64,000 nucleotides of DNA from Tritrichomonas musculus (lineage: Eukaryota; Parabasalia; Tritrichomonadida; Tritrichomonadidae): contig JAPFFF010000041.1 in the NCBI GenBank assembly GCA_039105265.1, positions 806,001 to 870,000 on the forward strand, in the 5' to 3' direction. The position numbers and the translations under genes are program-made. The notes under the pieces were generated by a model, which worked only from the letters and a program-made list of their open reading frames with translations, had not been told where the DNA came from and did no database searches. Shown one piece after another: positions 40,769 through 52,300 of this stretch (the first letter of the stretch is position 1; every line of letters starts with the position of its first letter).

Positions 40769-43240
40769 TTAATTAATATTTTTTAAATCTATAACAATTG
40801 CAGATATATTATCGCTTGACAAAGCCGAGAAAGCTGCATTTCGAATTGCGTAAGCAGCTTCATTAGCCGATGAAATATTTACTATTAATTTTGCAACATC
40901 TTCATTTGTCAGCACGTCGAACACTCCATCGCAGCAAATTACGAGGAATTTATCATTCTCGCTTAAATCGAATTCATTCATTTCAGGTTCCCTTTCAACG
41001 CCGAAGACGTCGTAATCGCCGATAGATCTTGTCACCTGCAAGACGCTATCGAGTCTGTTTTCTTTTGTCACGCATCCGAAGTCATTGTGTACACGTTCGA
41101 ATTCACTTCTGACTGATGCTTTGTGGTCCCTTGTCAGATCTCTCGCGCTTCCATCAGAGCAAACAATCAATGCACGCGAATCGCCGAGATGAGCTGTCAC
41201 GACCTTCCTTCTATAGTTGTATTCGTCTGTGCAGACCAATGCGAGACACAGTGTTGAGCCATCTTCCAACTTCATCTGCTGAATTTTGTCGGTTGCTTTG
41301 TGAACAACTTCTGAAACAAAATCTGACGCGTTTTCATATGAATAGTTTTCTTTCTCTTCCTCGAAAATGTTTGCTATTTCAATCGATGCCGCCTTGGATG
41401 TGTCTGGTCCACCGTGGCCATCACAAACAGCATACAAATTCAAGTCGTCGCGAACAATGATTGAGTCTTCCTGGCTGCTTCTTTTACCAAGGAATTCTGA
41501 AAAGCCGGTTTTACTTGCATCTTCTTGATTTACGTAAATTGTCTTGTAATTGTCTTTTCGGACTGATGTGATTGTCGCACTCAATCTGTCATTTATTCCC
41601 GTGATTTCAACCTCTGTCTGCGAAATGTCAATTCTCTTGATGCATGGCAAATTACTGACATTTATTTCGCCTTTGATTGGATTTCCTGAAATTTCGAGGT
41701 ACTCAAGAAGAGGCGCTAAACTGATGCCTGGCATGACTGTCAACTTATTGAATGATAAATTGAGATCAACAAGGGAGAGGCATGTGATATACTCGGGCAT
41801 TGAATCAGCTGTCGACTCAAGCTCGTTCATTGAAAGATCAAGAATCTCCATGTTTTCCGTGACAGCCGGCATTTTCGCAATTTTGTTCTGTGAAAGATTG
41901 AGGAATTGAATGGATGAGAAACTCGTGAATGACTGAAGATTGTTTCCACTCAAATCGATGAATTTCAATCTCTTTGGCAAAGTTTCATCAATTGACTCAA
42001 TTTGGCAGTTAGAAGCGGTTAATTTGACAAGTGAGTCAGGAAGTTTTGGTAACTTTTTGATTGGATTATGTGAGATGTTGAGATTTGTGAGATTTTGACA
42101 GTTTGAAATTTCTGAAGGAATTTCGGTTATTTTGTTGAAAAAGGCTGAAAAAGTTTGAAGATTGGGAAGGCTATCAAAAAGTTCCTTTGGAATCGTTTCA
42201 ATTTGATTGAATGAGAGGTTGACTTCTGTGATCTGTGCCGATAATACTTTACTTATTGGAAATGATTCAAAATTGATTTCTTTTATTTCATTTCGTGCCA
42301 CTTTTATTGAATTGATTCTAAACGTCTTTATTTGAGTTGGAAAAGTTTGCAATTCGTTATTAAAAAGAATCAAATCTCTCAACATGAGAAGATTTTGATC
42401 ATCAATGCTTGAAACTTTGTTGTTTGACGCTTTGAACTCGACAAGAGAATTGTTCATTTGTGGAATATGGGTAATTTTATTTTTATCAATATCCAAATAT
42501 TGCAAATATGGAATTTTTGTGATCGAATTTGGCAACTTTTCTAACAAATTATTTGATAAGTTTAATGTAGTTAGGGTTTCTGGAAAAACTGAATCATTAT
42601 CATCATTGATTTCGGATATCTCTGATATTAAATTGTCATTCAAATACAATGTTTTTAATTTGGGAAAACTTTTTGAGAAATTATTGGGTATCCTAGTAAT
42701 TCTGTTTTTTGATAGATCTAGAAAAACAAGTTGTGGAAAATAGACTGTTTCTAGATCAATAGTTTCAATACAATTTAATGATAATGATAATGTTTGAACT
42801 GTTTCAGATGCAAGATTGGAAAGAGCACTTAAGAAGTTGAAATCAAAATAGAAAGAATGTAATTGAGGGAATTTGGTAAATAATTGATCAGGGATTTGGA
42901 TGAAACGATTTTGATTCATATAAAATACTTTTAAGCTTGAACTTTGTAGATTACTGAGATTTTCTAAATGGTTTCGATTTAAATTTAATGTGTTCAAATT
43001 TTGATATGATGATAAAGCTTCAACAATTTGATCAGGAAGAGATGATCCTAATTTATTACTTGATAAATCCATTAAAATAAGTTCATTCATGTCTTTTGGA
43101 AGATTATTAATTCGATTAAAAGATAAGTAAAGACGCTTTATAATATTTTCTTGATATGGAGTTAATGATAATTCTGTCAAGTTCTGATTATTCAGGAAGA
43201 AGTTTTCTTCAAATTCGTTCGATGATTCTTCATTTCCCAT
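40769..43240 (-). CDS. Leucine-rich-repeat PP2C protein phosphatase
   Basis: 823 residues, ATG at 43240. Residues about 20-545 are some twenty LRRs of the plain LxxLxLSxNxI type. Residues about 575-820 are a PP2C (PPM) phosphatase domain: RSSQED (587-592), VCDGHGGPD (605-613), AHLGDSRA (683-690), RSIGDYD (738-744), CCDGVFDVLT (769-778) and SSDNISAIVI (808-817). The metal-binding Asp residues are all present, so activity is expected. The layout resembles PHLPP-type or LRR-PP2C phosphatases, in which the LRRs choose targets. N-terminal Gly2 (MGNEESS) makes N-myristoylation and membrane attachment plausible. Targets are unknown. Confidence 0.94.
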   Translation of the reverse strand: MGNEESSNEFEENFFLNNQNLTELSLTPYQENIIKRLYLSFNRINNLPKDMNELILMDLSSNKLGSSLPDQIVEALSSYQNLNTLNLNRNHLENLSNLQSSSLKVFYMNQNRFIQIPDQLFTKFPQLHSFYFDFNFLSALSNLASETVQTLSLSLNCIETIDLETVYFPQLVFLDLSKNRITRIPNNFSKSFPKLKTLYLNDNLISEISEINDDNDSVFPETLTTLNLSNNLLEKLPNSITKIPYLQYLDIDKNKITHIPQMNNSLVEFKASNNKVSSIDDQNLLMLRDLILFNNELQTFPTQIKTFRINSIKVARNEIKEINFESFPISKVLSAQITEVNLSFNQIETIPKELFDSLPNLQTFSAFFNKITEIPSEISNCQNLTNLNISHNPIKKLPKLPDSLVKLTASNCQIESIDETLPKRLKFIDLSGNNLQSFTSFSSIQFLNLSQNKIAKMPAVTENMEILDLSMNELESTADSMPEYITCLSLVDLNLSFNKLTVMPGISLAPLLEYLEISGNPIKGEINVSNLPCIKRIDISQTEVEITGINDRLSATITSVRKDNYKTIYVNQEDASKTGFSEFLGKRSSQEDSIIVRDDLNLYAVCDGHGGPDTSKAASIEIANIFEEEKENYSYENASDFVSEVVHKATDKIQQMKLEDGSTLCLALVCTDEYNYRRKVVTAHLGDSRALIVCSDGSARDLTRDHKASVRSEFERVHNDFGCVTKENRLDSVLQVTRSIGDYDVFGVEREPEMNEFDLSENDKFLVICCDGVFDVLTNEDVAKLIVNISSANEAAYAIRNAAFSALSSDNISAIVIDLKNIN

Positions 43241-43968
43241 TGTTTTTAAAAAAAAAAATGAAATTATTTTTTTTTGATTTATAAAATTTTCTCTGAAATT
43301 TTTATGTAAACAAAAAATAAAATGTATTGAAATTTTTTATACATTCTCAATTTTTGAATAGAATATTTATATAATTGATTGATTCTAATGTTTATTTTTT
43401 TATATGATTATTTAAAATTTCTATTATATCTTTATTAATTTGTTGTATATTCAAATATTTTAATATTTTATATAATATATATATCAATTATATTCAAATT
43501 ATTTAATTCCAAATATCAATAATAAAATTGTAATTATTTATATAAAAACAATATATATTCTAAATAATAATTATTTGGCCTTATAAGCATAATTATTGAT
43601 GTATATTTGTATTATTTCATGCCAAATTTTCATTCATATTTGTTAAAAATGAATCTTCTTGCTAATCAATAAAAATTCAATGCTTTTTTTCAAAAAATTG
43701 AATTAAATAATCTCATCCACATACCAATTTCGAAGTTTAACGATGAAAATTTGCATTTTAGGTAATGTTGCCATTCTAAAGCCACTGTCAACATCTAAAA
43801 TGATGTTCATGTTTTCAGCTTCTTGATCCATTTGAAAAGAGAGATCAAACTTATTGATGATATAATTCTTTTGCATTTGAGAGGAAAACATACAAGTACG
43901 TTTATTTGAATAAGATAAACGTATTAATACGTTTATTTGTATGAGAAAAACGTACAAATGCATTTATT
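43241..43968. other. AT-rich intergenic stretch
   Basis: Apart from the Inr-like motif near 43,259, nothing convincing is seen. The minus-strand ORF at 43703-43963 has no recognisable motif. A repeated word, ACGTATTTATTTG/ACGTTTATTTG, occurs three times near 43,895-43,965. Confidence 0.4.
43257..43262 (-). promoter_or_regulatory. Inr-like motif TCATTT before the LRR-PP2C gene
   Basis: On the minus strand TCATT lies with its A 19 bases before the ATG, followed by a T tract, as in short trichomonad leaders. Confidence 0.4.
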
Positions 43969-44335
43969 TTAGTTGCTGCGGTCGTTGTCATTATTTCTTT
44001 CAGGATCATTTTTAATTTCATCAGGTTCCAATTCGTTTTTGGTGAAAGTCCATAACTGCTTCCAGTGCTTTATCGTAGTATCCTGTATAAACAATCATTG
44101 GAATTACACGTGTAATTGACACAAAATTTTCTTTTGTTATTGGATTGTGGTGAACCAAAATATCACTTCGGTGTCTGATGTTTTCTATACCGTCGCTTAT
44201 AACTCGTTCAATAACCAATTTTTTAATTATAAATTGTTCGATTGGTGTGAGCTTTTTTGAAATCAATTGTTCAGGTTCATCAATATCTTTGAGTAAATTG
44301 TTGATATCTTCTAGTGAGTAGCAGATAGACATCAT
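43969..44335 (-). pseudogene. Small gene of unknown function with a possible frameshift
   Basis: A 104-codon frame starts at 44335 (MMSICYSLEDINNLLKDIDE) and stops at 44021. In the next frame the reading continues TKNELEPDEIKNDPERNNDN to a stop at 43969, which looks like a natural acidic tail. A single frameshift near 44,035 would explain this. An intron is unlikely because no donor or acceptor motif is visible. The predicted protein is helical and soluble, with no recognised family. Confidence 0.45.
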
Positions 44336-44509
44336 AATAAAAAGTGAAATGCTAGCTAAAAAAACGTTATTTAAAAAGTTTTCTCATGAAATTGAATAGG
44401 AATCTCAAACTAATCAAACGCTTCTACAAACAATACTTCTCCAAACTTTATCAAAAGATCAAGATTTTAGATCCAAAATAAAAGTAGCCCTCTCATTTCA
44501 CTTTTTATA

Positions 44510-44662
44510 ATGTTCTCCCAGTCACACGCCAACGCGAAAGCTCAACGTCAACAAGAAAAAGGAAAACAAATGCCAAAAGGAATGCATGCAGGTGGGAAAA
44601 AGGAAACATTTCAGAGAAATGCACATCAAAGAAAAGATATCGAATTCTTCTTCCAACAATAA
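44510..44662 (+). CDS. Possible 50-residue basic protein
   Basis: ATG at 44510 opens 50 codons (MFSQSHANAKAQRQQEKGKQ ...) that are basic, Gln-rich and much less AT-biased than the surroundings. TCATTTCACTTTT lies directly upstream and contains two initiator-like TCA words. In the same frame past the stop, KLDEFLKNCFRTIRENGFQI is readable, so this could be the N-terminal part of a broken longer gene. Confidence 0.4.
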   Translation: MFSQSHANAKAQRQQEKGKQMPKGMHAGGKKETFQRNAHQRKDIEFFFQQ

Positions 44663-44769
44663 AATGCAAAATTAGATGAATTTTTGAAAAATTGCTTTCG
44701 AACAATACGAGAAAATGGTTTTCAAATTGTTTTATCGATTCTGACTATCATTTTACACCAGAAACAAAT

Positions 44770-45690
44770 ATCGAATCTATCAAAATATTAATTTATCAAT
44801 GTAAAAAGATGATATTGAAGAGTCACTATATGAATGATCCAATTTTTTTTCTAATGTTTTCTTCAATTTTTTAATTGTTTCAAATTGATATGGAATTGGC
44901 GTGAAAATATTTCGCGTAGATATAATTGAAGAGATTTCCCATGGATACAATTGAGACATTGATGTAGGAAAATGGGAAGATGAAAATAGAACTTCTAAAA
45001 TAAAATCTAAATTATCTTTGATTTGATCAATTTCCATAGCGCTTTGAACCATAAATTTGAGAAGTATTTTACAATGCTTAACAATCCAAGTGCCAATATC
45101 TGCCATGTTTGTCCACCTAATCGGACAGACAGGTGGACATTATAATTGTAACTTGGAAACAACTGTTTTAGAGTTGAAAATATGCATGAAATTTTCAACA
45201 ATACTGTATTAATTTTTCAAATCTTCTATTGGCTCTCTTGAATCTTGAATACCGAGATTAAGTGAATGACAACCACATGACAAATTAACAATCACATGAT
45301 ATTTATTAACTGCTTTATTAAAAGCTGCCCATTAAACCCTTAAATTGTCTCCAACAAAACAGCAACTTTAAAATCATACCTAGTTAATTCTTTAATAACA
45401 AAATCAATTACATCTGAATAAGCTTTTTCTGTACAATTGACTTTTGATTGCATGTTGAAATACTGATTGCAATATCTAGATAAGGAATCCGATTTATTTT
45501 GCCAACATCGATAGCAATCCCTATATATTTATTAGGCAATAATTTGTATTTTGATCTTTTAAAGATATCAGCAGATGAGAAAAAGTTGTTTGATACAATT
45601 TTTGATATAAATGTAATTTATTATGAGCAGCCACTTGCTCTTCAGCCAAAGAGACGCAAGAATAATATATTTGCTGATGTTGGCTTTTAA
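44770..45690 (-). pseudogene. Decayed hAT-like transposase
   Basis: Read on the minus strand in several frames: YIGIAIDVGKINRIPYLDI; then NCTEKAYSDVIDFVIKEL; GDNLRVQWAAFNKAVNKYHV; NLSCGCHSLNLGIQDSREP; and CPPVCPIRWTNMADIGTW. The pattern of Asp, then Asp-Asn, then CxxHSLNL, then a Trp after an Arg (RW) is that of hAT-type transposases. Several frameshifts and stops break it. Terminal repeats were not identified. The long minus-strand frame at 44780-45106 is its C-terminal part. Confidence 0.55.
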
Positions 45691-45713
45691 GTATTTATTT
45701 TTGTTTTCATTAA

Positions 45714-46010
45714 ATGTCTTTTCAATTGAACCCATTTGAGATTAGTGGAGCTGAATTACTTTTAAATTTTATTAGGGAACTTGTTGATAGAAATGAAATA
45801 AAAACATTGAGAAAGCTATTGAAAAACAATCCATACTACACACAATTTAAGACTAAAGATTTAAATAAACAATTCAAAATAGATGGCTATAAGTTTACAA
45901 AAAGAAATAATAATATAATACTGATTGTTGACAAGAAAGACACAGTTAATGATAAATGTAATGAGGTGCTAAATAAAATTGCAAGTTCTATTGACTCAAA
46001 AATTGTATAA
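45714..46010 (+). CDS. Small hypothetical protein, 98 residues
   Basis: ATG at 45714; TCATTA, an initiator-like motif, ends 2 bases before it. The product (MSFQLNPFEISGAELLLNFI ...) is charged and helical, with no signal peptide or known motif. Its position back to back with the decayed transposase could mean it came with that element. Function unknown. Confidence 0.5.
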   Translation: MSFQLNPFEISGAELLLNFIRELVDRNEIKTLRKLLKNNPYYTQFKTKDLNKQFKIDGYKFTKRNNNIILIVDKKDTVNDKCNEVLNKIASSIDSKIV

Positions 46011-46919
46011 ATAATTTGATCATAAACTTTATATATTTATAAATCATATTTTATTAAAATACAGGGTGCAAATTAATAGAAAAAAATTAAATATTTGAGT
46101 TATAAAAACATTCTTTTCATTATGTCTTCTTTTAATTAATAATTGAAATGAAAAAAGTACGATACAAACAGTTTAATTAAAAACAAAATATCAAAAAAAA
46201 AAAAAAAAAAAAAAACAATTTCATGATTTTTGAAGTGATTATTTTAATTTTTTATTACGTCTTAAAAAAGAAATTATGGCTCTTATTGTATTTGGTCATC
46301 TGATAGTGATGATCATCATTAATTGTGTTGTATTTCCTTTAGTTAAATCATATGGATTTTTCAATAAATCATTCTTATACGCAGAACATTTGCATCTTTT
46401 TGGCAAACCTTGATTTTTATCAATTTGTTGAGGAGAATTTATTCACAAAGTGGTTTCTGGGTTCAAATAAAAGTCTTTATAAGATTTAATGCACACTTTG
46501 CATTTATTCATATTAATACTAAAGATCTTTTGAAGTTTTTTATTAAAATTTTCAAATAGAGTAGCAATATCTTTCAATAAATTTATCCATTGTATCATCA
46601 TATCTTGCCTTCATCCTCAAAGTGCTGAATGAATGACTTAGTTGTTTCATGTTCCTTTCCAATCAGGATCCAAATGCACAGCCATCATTTTCTTTCTTGT
46701 CAATTCCTTTCCATCAAAACGTTTGTAAAAGAAAAATATCGTTTGGATTGATTGAGAATAATTACAAGGAAGAATTGAAAGTACTTTTCTTGAAAAATAA
46801 AGAAAAAGTGAACCTAGGATGAATGATTATAATGTATATTTACATGAATTTAACTTTTTGAATAATTTCTATATTAAAAAAAAAAAATTATTTTTAAATC
46901 CTAATTGATAAAAAAAATT
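46011..46919. other. Intergenic with minus-strand coding scraps
   Basis: Minus-strand peptides such as RFDGKELTRKKMMAVHLDPD, HETTKSFIQHFEDEGK, NKCKVCIKSYKDFYLNPETT and KRCKCSAYKNDLLKNPYDL can be read in different frames between about 46,300 and 46,790. Cys pairs hint at a zinc-binding protein. It is probably an old decayed gene of unknown family. A run of about 23 A lies at 46,193-46,215. Confidence 0.45.
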
Positions 46920-46990
46920 GCCTCGGCGCGGAGTCGAACCGCGGTCAAATGCGTGTAAAGCATCTATTCTAACCGTTATAATACCGAGGC
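46920..46990 (-). tRNA. tRNA-Val (anticodon UAC)
   Basis: Read on the minus strand, the acceptor GCCTCGG pairs with CCGAGGC. The anticodon loop is TTTACAC between GATGC and GCATT, giving anticodon TAC. The T arm is CGCGG-TTCGACT-CCGCG. There is no intron and no encoded CCA. A run of T follows the 3' end directly, as expected for RNA polymerase III termination. Confidence 0.93.
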
Positions 46991-47560
46991 TTATAACTTT
47001 TGAAAAATTATTTATTATTTGTCTTAAATAATTAATGATATATACAATCTAGAATGACAAAACAAGCACAAAATCATCATAATTGATTTGATCAATGAAT
47101 CAGATGACTCATATTTTTCTGTTATTTATGATTTTTTTTTTTTTTAATTTTTTTTTATAAACAATATATTTCGAAAAAGTTTTATTAAATCAGTAAAGTT
47201 CATGGAAATAATAAAATTTATTTTCATACAACTACATATATACAGAGAAGGATTTAAAAATGTGAATTCTTATAGGTATTCTTTTAACATTGAATGCTTT
47301 GCCCATAAATGGTTCAATGTTGAAATTTGCCCACATCTCTAATAAATGTGTTCTTCAACAAAAAAATAATAATTAAATAAAATGAGAAAAGTATGATTCG
47401 TTTTTTTTTTTTTTTTAATTCCCTAAAAATAATATAATATTAACCTATTAATTGCAAGTTTCAAAAATAATGAATCCTTTGTGTCGAATGTTCTCAATCG
47501 AAAATATGCATTAAATGAAAAATTATTGTTTTTAAAAATATTTTTCAAAAATAATAAATT
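46991..47560. other. AT-rich intergenic stretch
   Basis: No gene found; long T tracts at about 47,131-47,156 and 47,401-47,417. Confidence 0.5.
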
Positions 47561-48304
47561 TTAGGCTGGGACTGGAAGAGCATAAGCCATTGCTTCACAC
47601 ATTTTTCTATTTTCAATCAAAAAAATGAAATTATAGCAAGTTTGACTCATTTGAGGAGTAATATCTTTTTGACGAAGAGCAAGTTCAAAAGATGATTTTG
47701 CTTGTCTGTATAAAACTTGTGCATCTCTGTAATATCCTTCATTTTCTTTCGCAATTGCGCTAGAAAGTTTGTTGTTTCCTTCATTAAAATGAATATTTGA
47801 AAGAGATAAAAATCTTTCATTTGCAGAGATTTTATCTATGCGCTCATCAATTATTGACATAAAACTTTGGCTAGTCTTTCTGAATGAAGGTAAGCTATGA
47901 TTTTTTTGTAAAACTATATTAAAATGATTTTTTGCTTGTTGATATAATGTTTTTGCATTTTCGATTTTTCCTACTCGTTCCAAGTTAAGAGCATCACTAA
48001 CTTTTCTTCTTCCTTCGTTAATATTGGCAAATAAATCTTCATTAACTGGATCATTTTTAATGGAAAGCATAATTTCCCCTATCCTACTGTCAATTTTTAA
48101 AATACCATTCTGAGCAACTTCTTTGGAACGCCTTGAATTTCGGCCATCATTAATTGCATTTGTAAATTTTTCTCTAGATTGCTGATAATGATCTATCGCT
48201 TCCAATAAATCACCAGATTTATCATAAGCTACAGCTAAATTAAGCAATCTTGTTGCTTCGCTATATTCTTGCAGATTGTCAGGTGGAATATGATAATTAA
48301 ACAT
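47561..48304 (-). CDS. Protein with three MIT-like domains
   Basis: 247 residues, ATG at 48304. Three copies of a three-helix repeat of about 70 residues are visible. Each has the pattern A-xx-x-G-x-xxxAxxxYQQAxxxFxxAL: AVAYDKSGDLLEAIDHYQQS, LNLERVGKIENAKTLYQQAK and AIAKENEGYYRDAQVLYRQA. This is the signature of MIT (microtubule-interacting and trafficking) domains, which bind ESCRT-III tails in proteins such as Vps4. No AAA ATPase or other catalytic domain follows. It may be an adaptor in endosomal sorting; this is inference from the family. Confidence 0.75.
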   Translation of the reverse strand: MFNYHIPPDNLQEYSEATRLLNLAVAYDKSGDLLEAIDHYQQSREKFTNAINDGRNSRRSKEVAQNGILKIDSRIGEIMLSIKNDPVNEDLFANINEGRRKVSDALNLERVGKIENAKTLYQQAKNHFNIVLQKNHSLPSFRKTSQSFMSIIDERIDKISANERFLSLSNIHFNEGNNKLSSAIAKENEGYYRDAQVLYRQAKSSFELALRQKDITPQMSQTCYNFIFLIENRKMCEAMAYALPVPA

Positions 48305-48312
48305 GATAATGA
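48305..48312 (-). promoter_or_regulatory. Inr-like motif TCATTATC before the MIT gene
   Basis: On the minus strand TCATTA lies with its A only 6 bases before the ATG, matching TCA(C/T)(A/T). Confidence 0.5.
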
Positions 48313-49387
48313 AAATAAAAAATTTATAAATTTTAATTGAAAATTTTTGAAAAGAAAAGACTGACCTTAAAGAATATTTGAATATTCAACTGAATATTTC
48401 AGTTTATAATTCAATTTTTGAAAAGATCTTAAGTGGACAAAATTTACTAAATTAAGTGATAAAATTTTTAGAAAAAAGAAGATTTTATTCACCAAGAGCT
48501 ATATAATTTGATTTTTCAAATTAGACATATGATATCATATGTCGGATAATGCTTGTTTCATTATATTATTTATCAAGTAATGTATTTTTTTTTTGGATCA
48601 CTATATATTTTTCAATATTCTAGAAAAAAAATTATCTCTAAACTATTATTGTTTTTTTCAAGTAATTTCCATAATATGCATAGAGTGGCCATTAAATTCG
48701 TGAATTTTTTATAACTCATCCAATTTTAATAATTATGAAAACATAAAATATATAAATATTTAAATACTCAACTAATTCATCTATTTATACTTAATGAACG
48801 TTTTTATTTTTACTATATATATATATATATAAAAATACCAAACTTTTACAAAATTTACAATATTTTTCAGAAGTGCGGGAACTATAAAAAGTCTCCAATA
48901 TCCTTTATTTTTTAATATTATATTATTTGCTCTATATAGAATATAAAAAACATAAAATTAAAATCATTTATTCGACAGGTGTAGTTTTATAAACATTTTA
49001 GTTTTTGGGGCTAAATGCCACCGCCCTTTTTTAAGCGTTTTTTTTTTTTTTTTTTTTTTTTCACTGCAATTATCACATTATTCATTAGTCTTAATTATAA
49101 TATATGCACAGCAGATTATAATGTTTCTATTAATATTAAATATTATTATCATATCATTAAAACTCATTGAATAATAAAAAATTGACGAACTTAATGGCCT
49201 CCCTATATAATCTATTAGAATATATATTATATTATATAATATATGTTCCACTTCCAATTTCGAAAAGATTCCAAGCTCAGGATTTTAAACAATGTTATAA
49301 ATTTTTCTTTCTAATTTAAAATAAAATAAAAATATATAATATTATTTATTAAAACAAAATTAAATAAATATTTTCTCTTTTTATTTG
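48313..49387. other. AT-rich intergenic stretch
   Basis: Holds a TA microsatellite near 48,816-48,832 and a T tract near 49,039-49,061. No gene seen. Confidence 0.5.
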
Positions 49388-52300
49388 TCAATAAATACTT
49401 ATTTTTGCATTTGATCCCCATCTTAAATTTTTTTGTCTGAATGATTGTGGAACTTTAATCTGTGTCAATTTAGTGCATCCTGCGAAAGCGTCGTTTCCAA
49501 CTGTCTTGATTGAACTTGGAATTGTAATACATTTCAAAGCAGAGCAACCACAAAAACCTAAAGATTCAATTTTTGTTAAAGAAGAATCTTTTTCAAATGT
49601 GACCTGAGAAAGAGAAGAACAGTTTGCAAAAGCTGAAGCAGAAATCGACGTCACGCTTGAAGGAATAACAATTTTAGACAATTTAAAGCACTTATCAAAG
49701 AGAGATTTTTCAATTGAAGTCAAAGAAGAAGGAAGAGAAATGTCAGCAAGAGCAGAACATTCACTAAAAGCAGAAGCTCCCAATGAATTGACGGATGAAG
49801 GAATTGTTAGATTTGTCAATGAAGTGCATTTGCTAACGAAATAAGAATCAATTTTAAACAAAGTCGAATTGTCAGCAAAATTAATTTGACTTAATGATGA
49901 ACATTCACTAAAAGCATACGGATCGATATATTTAACATAAGAAGGAATAGTTACCTCAGTTAACGAAGTGCACTTATTAAAAGCATATGAGCCAATTTTT
50001 GTCACATTTGAAGGAATTATGATTGATTCAAGCGAACTACATTCACAGAACAAATAAGACTCAATTGTTGTCACAGAGGAAGGAATCGTTATTTGCTTAA
50101 GTTTAATGCATTCTTTGAACGCATATGAATCAATTTTATTAACAGAAGAAGGAATGTCTATTTGCTCGAGTGATGAACATCTGAGAAATGCTGACGATTC
50201 AATACATGTTACTGATGTTGGAATTGTTATCTGTGCCAATTTACTAAAGTCACAAAAAGAACTAGAACCAATTACTTCAACTTTTACAATTGTAATTTTT
50301 TCAATGATTTGGTTGATTTTATGTTTGATTTGATTCGTTTGCTTGTTCGGAGTCTCTATGATTAAACTTGTTAAAGGACAATCATCAAAGGAATTGTTTT
50401 GTGTTTTCGTTTGATATGGATCAAGTGTTATTTCAGCAAGTTTTTTGCATTTTTTAAAACAATTATCTCCTATCTCAGAAACAGTGAAAGGTATCTTTAT
50501 TTGTGTGAGTGATGAACAGTCAAAAAATGCATTCGATTCAATTTTGGTGACTGAAGAAGGTATCGATATTTGCTGAACAGAAGTACATTTATAGAAAGCA
50601 TTTGAACATATTTTTGTAACTGAAAGAGGAATTGTTACTTGCTGTAAAGTTGTACAGCTATCAAAGAGACCTTCTTCAATTACAGAAACAGAAGAAATAT
50701 TTGGAATTTGAGTCAATGAAGAGCATCCTTCGAATGCGCGAAAGCCAATTGATTTCACGGATGATGGAATTATTATCTGCATCAATGATTTGCAATTTTT
50801 GAAAGCATATTGCTTTATCATTGTGACTGAATGAGGGATTGTTATTTGCTTCAATGATGAACAACCTAAAAAAGACGAACTTTCAATTGATTGAATTGAA
50901 TTTGGAATTTTAATTTGCGCCAATTTCGAGCATCCACTGAATGTTCCACTTTCTATTTTCTTAATCGAGGAAGGTATTGATATATTAGTCAATGAAGAGC
51001 AACCATTAAAAACAAGTTGTTCAATTAATATAACAGAAGAAGGAATTTCAATTTGTTTCAATGATTTACAATACGAAAATGCTGACTCTTCAATTCTTTC
51101 TAAATAACCTTTTTTGATCGTTATTGTTGACAATGATTTGCATCCAAAGAATGAACTGTTTCCTATCGTTTTCACTGACGGAGGAATTGTTACTTCTTTC
51201 AACGATGAACAGCCATTGAAAGCATTTTTGTCAATTTTAATAATTGAAGAAGGAATGACAATTTGACTCAATGATGAGCATCCTCCAAAAACATAGCTTT
51301 GGATGGTGCTTATTGATGCAGGAATTGTCATTTTCGTCAATGAAGAGCAACCATCAAAAGCATTCTCACCAATTGATGATACAGAAGGAGGAATTTCAAT
51401 GTTTTTCAATGATTTACATCCTTTAAAAGCATTGAATTCAATCTCATTCAAAGAAGAATTAACTTGAAAAGTTACTTTTGTTAGTGAGGTACAATCTTTG
51501 AATGCATTTGATTTAATTTTAGTAACAGAAGAAGGTATCTTGATATGTTCTAGATCAGTCAAGGCAGCGAAAGAATTGGGTTCAATTGAGTCAACTCTAG
51601 AAGCAATTGCAATTAAATTACATCTTCGAATTAGATCCATTTTAAACGGTTTTATTTGCTGCTTTTGTGTCTCAATAATTAGCTCCTTCAATAAGTAACA
51701 ATGATCAAATGTATTGCTTTGTACTTTGGTTAAATAAGGATCAAGTGTTATCGTTGAAAGTTGAATACATAACTTGAAGCAATACTCTCCAATTTCAGAT
51801 ACAGAAGAAGGTATTTTTATTGATTTCAGTGAAGAACAGTTGTTGAAAGCATTCGGCCCAATTTTTGTTACTAAAGAAGGAATTTTTACTTCTGTTAAAA
51901 AAGTGCAACTATAAAAAGCACTTTCTTCAATTCTGGTTACATATGAAGGAATTATTGCTTGTGCAAGTTTTGAACAACCTTTGAACACACATGATTCAAT
52001 CAAATCCAAATGTGTACTACCATTGAAATTGAATTGTGTCAATGATGAACAATCACAAAAAGCTGACGATTCAATTTTTATAACAGAAGAAGGAATCGTG
52101 ATTTCAAGAAGAGAAGAACAATTTTGAAATGCACCTTTTCCAATGAATTCCAAAGATGAATAGTCAGCTCTATCGAATATGACATTTGAAAGAGCTGTAC
52201 AACCATTAAAAGCATCTGACAAAATTCTTTTTACATAAGAAGGAATCACAATTTGTTCCAATGAAGTACAACCTTTAAAAGCATCAGTCTCGATTGTATT

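Noticed and set aside
43969-44335. Intron to explain the frame change in the small gene
   Set aside because: No GT donor or CTAAC-type acceptor is present on the minus strand in the short interval available.
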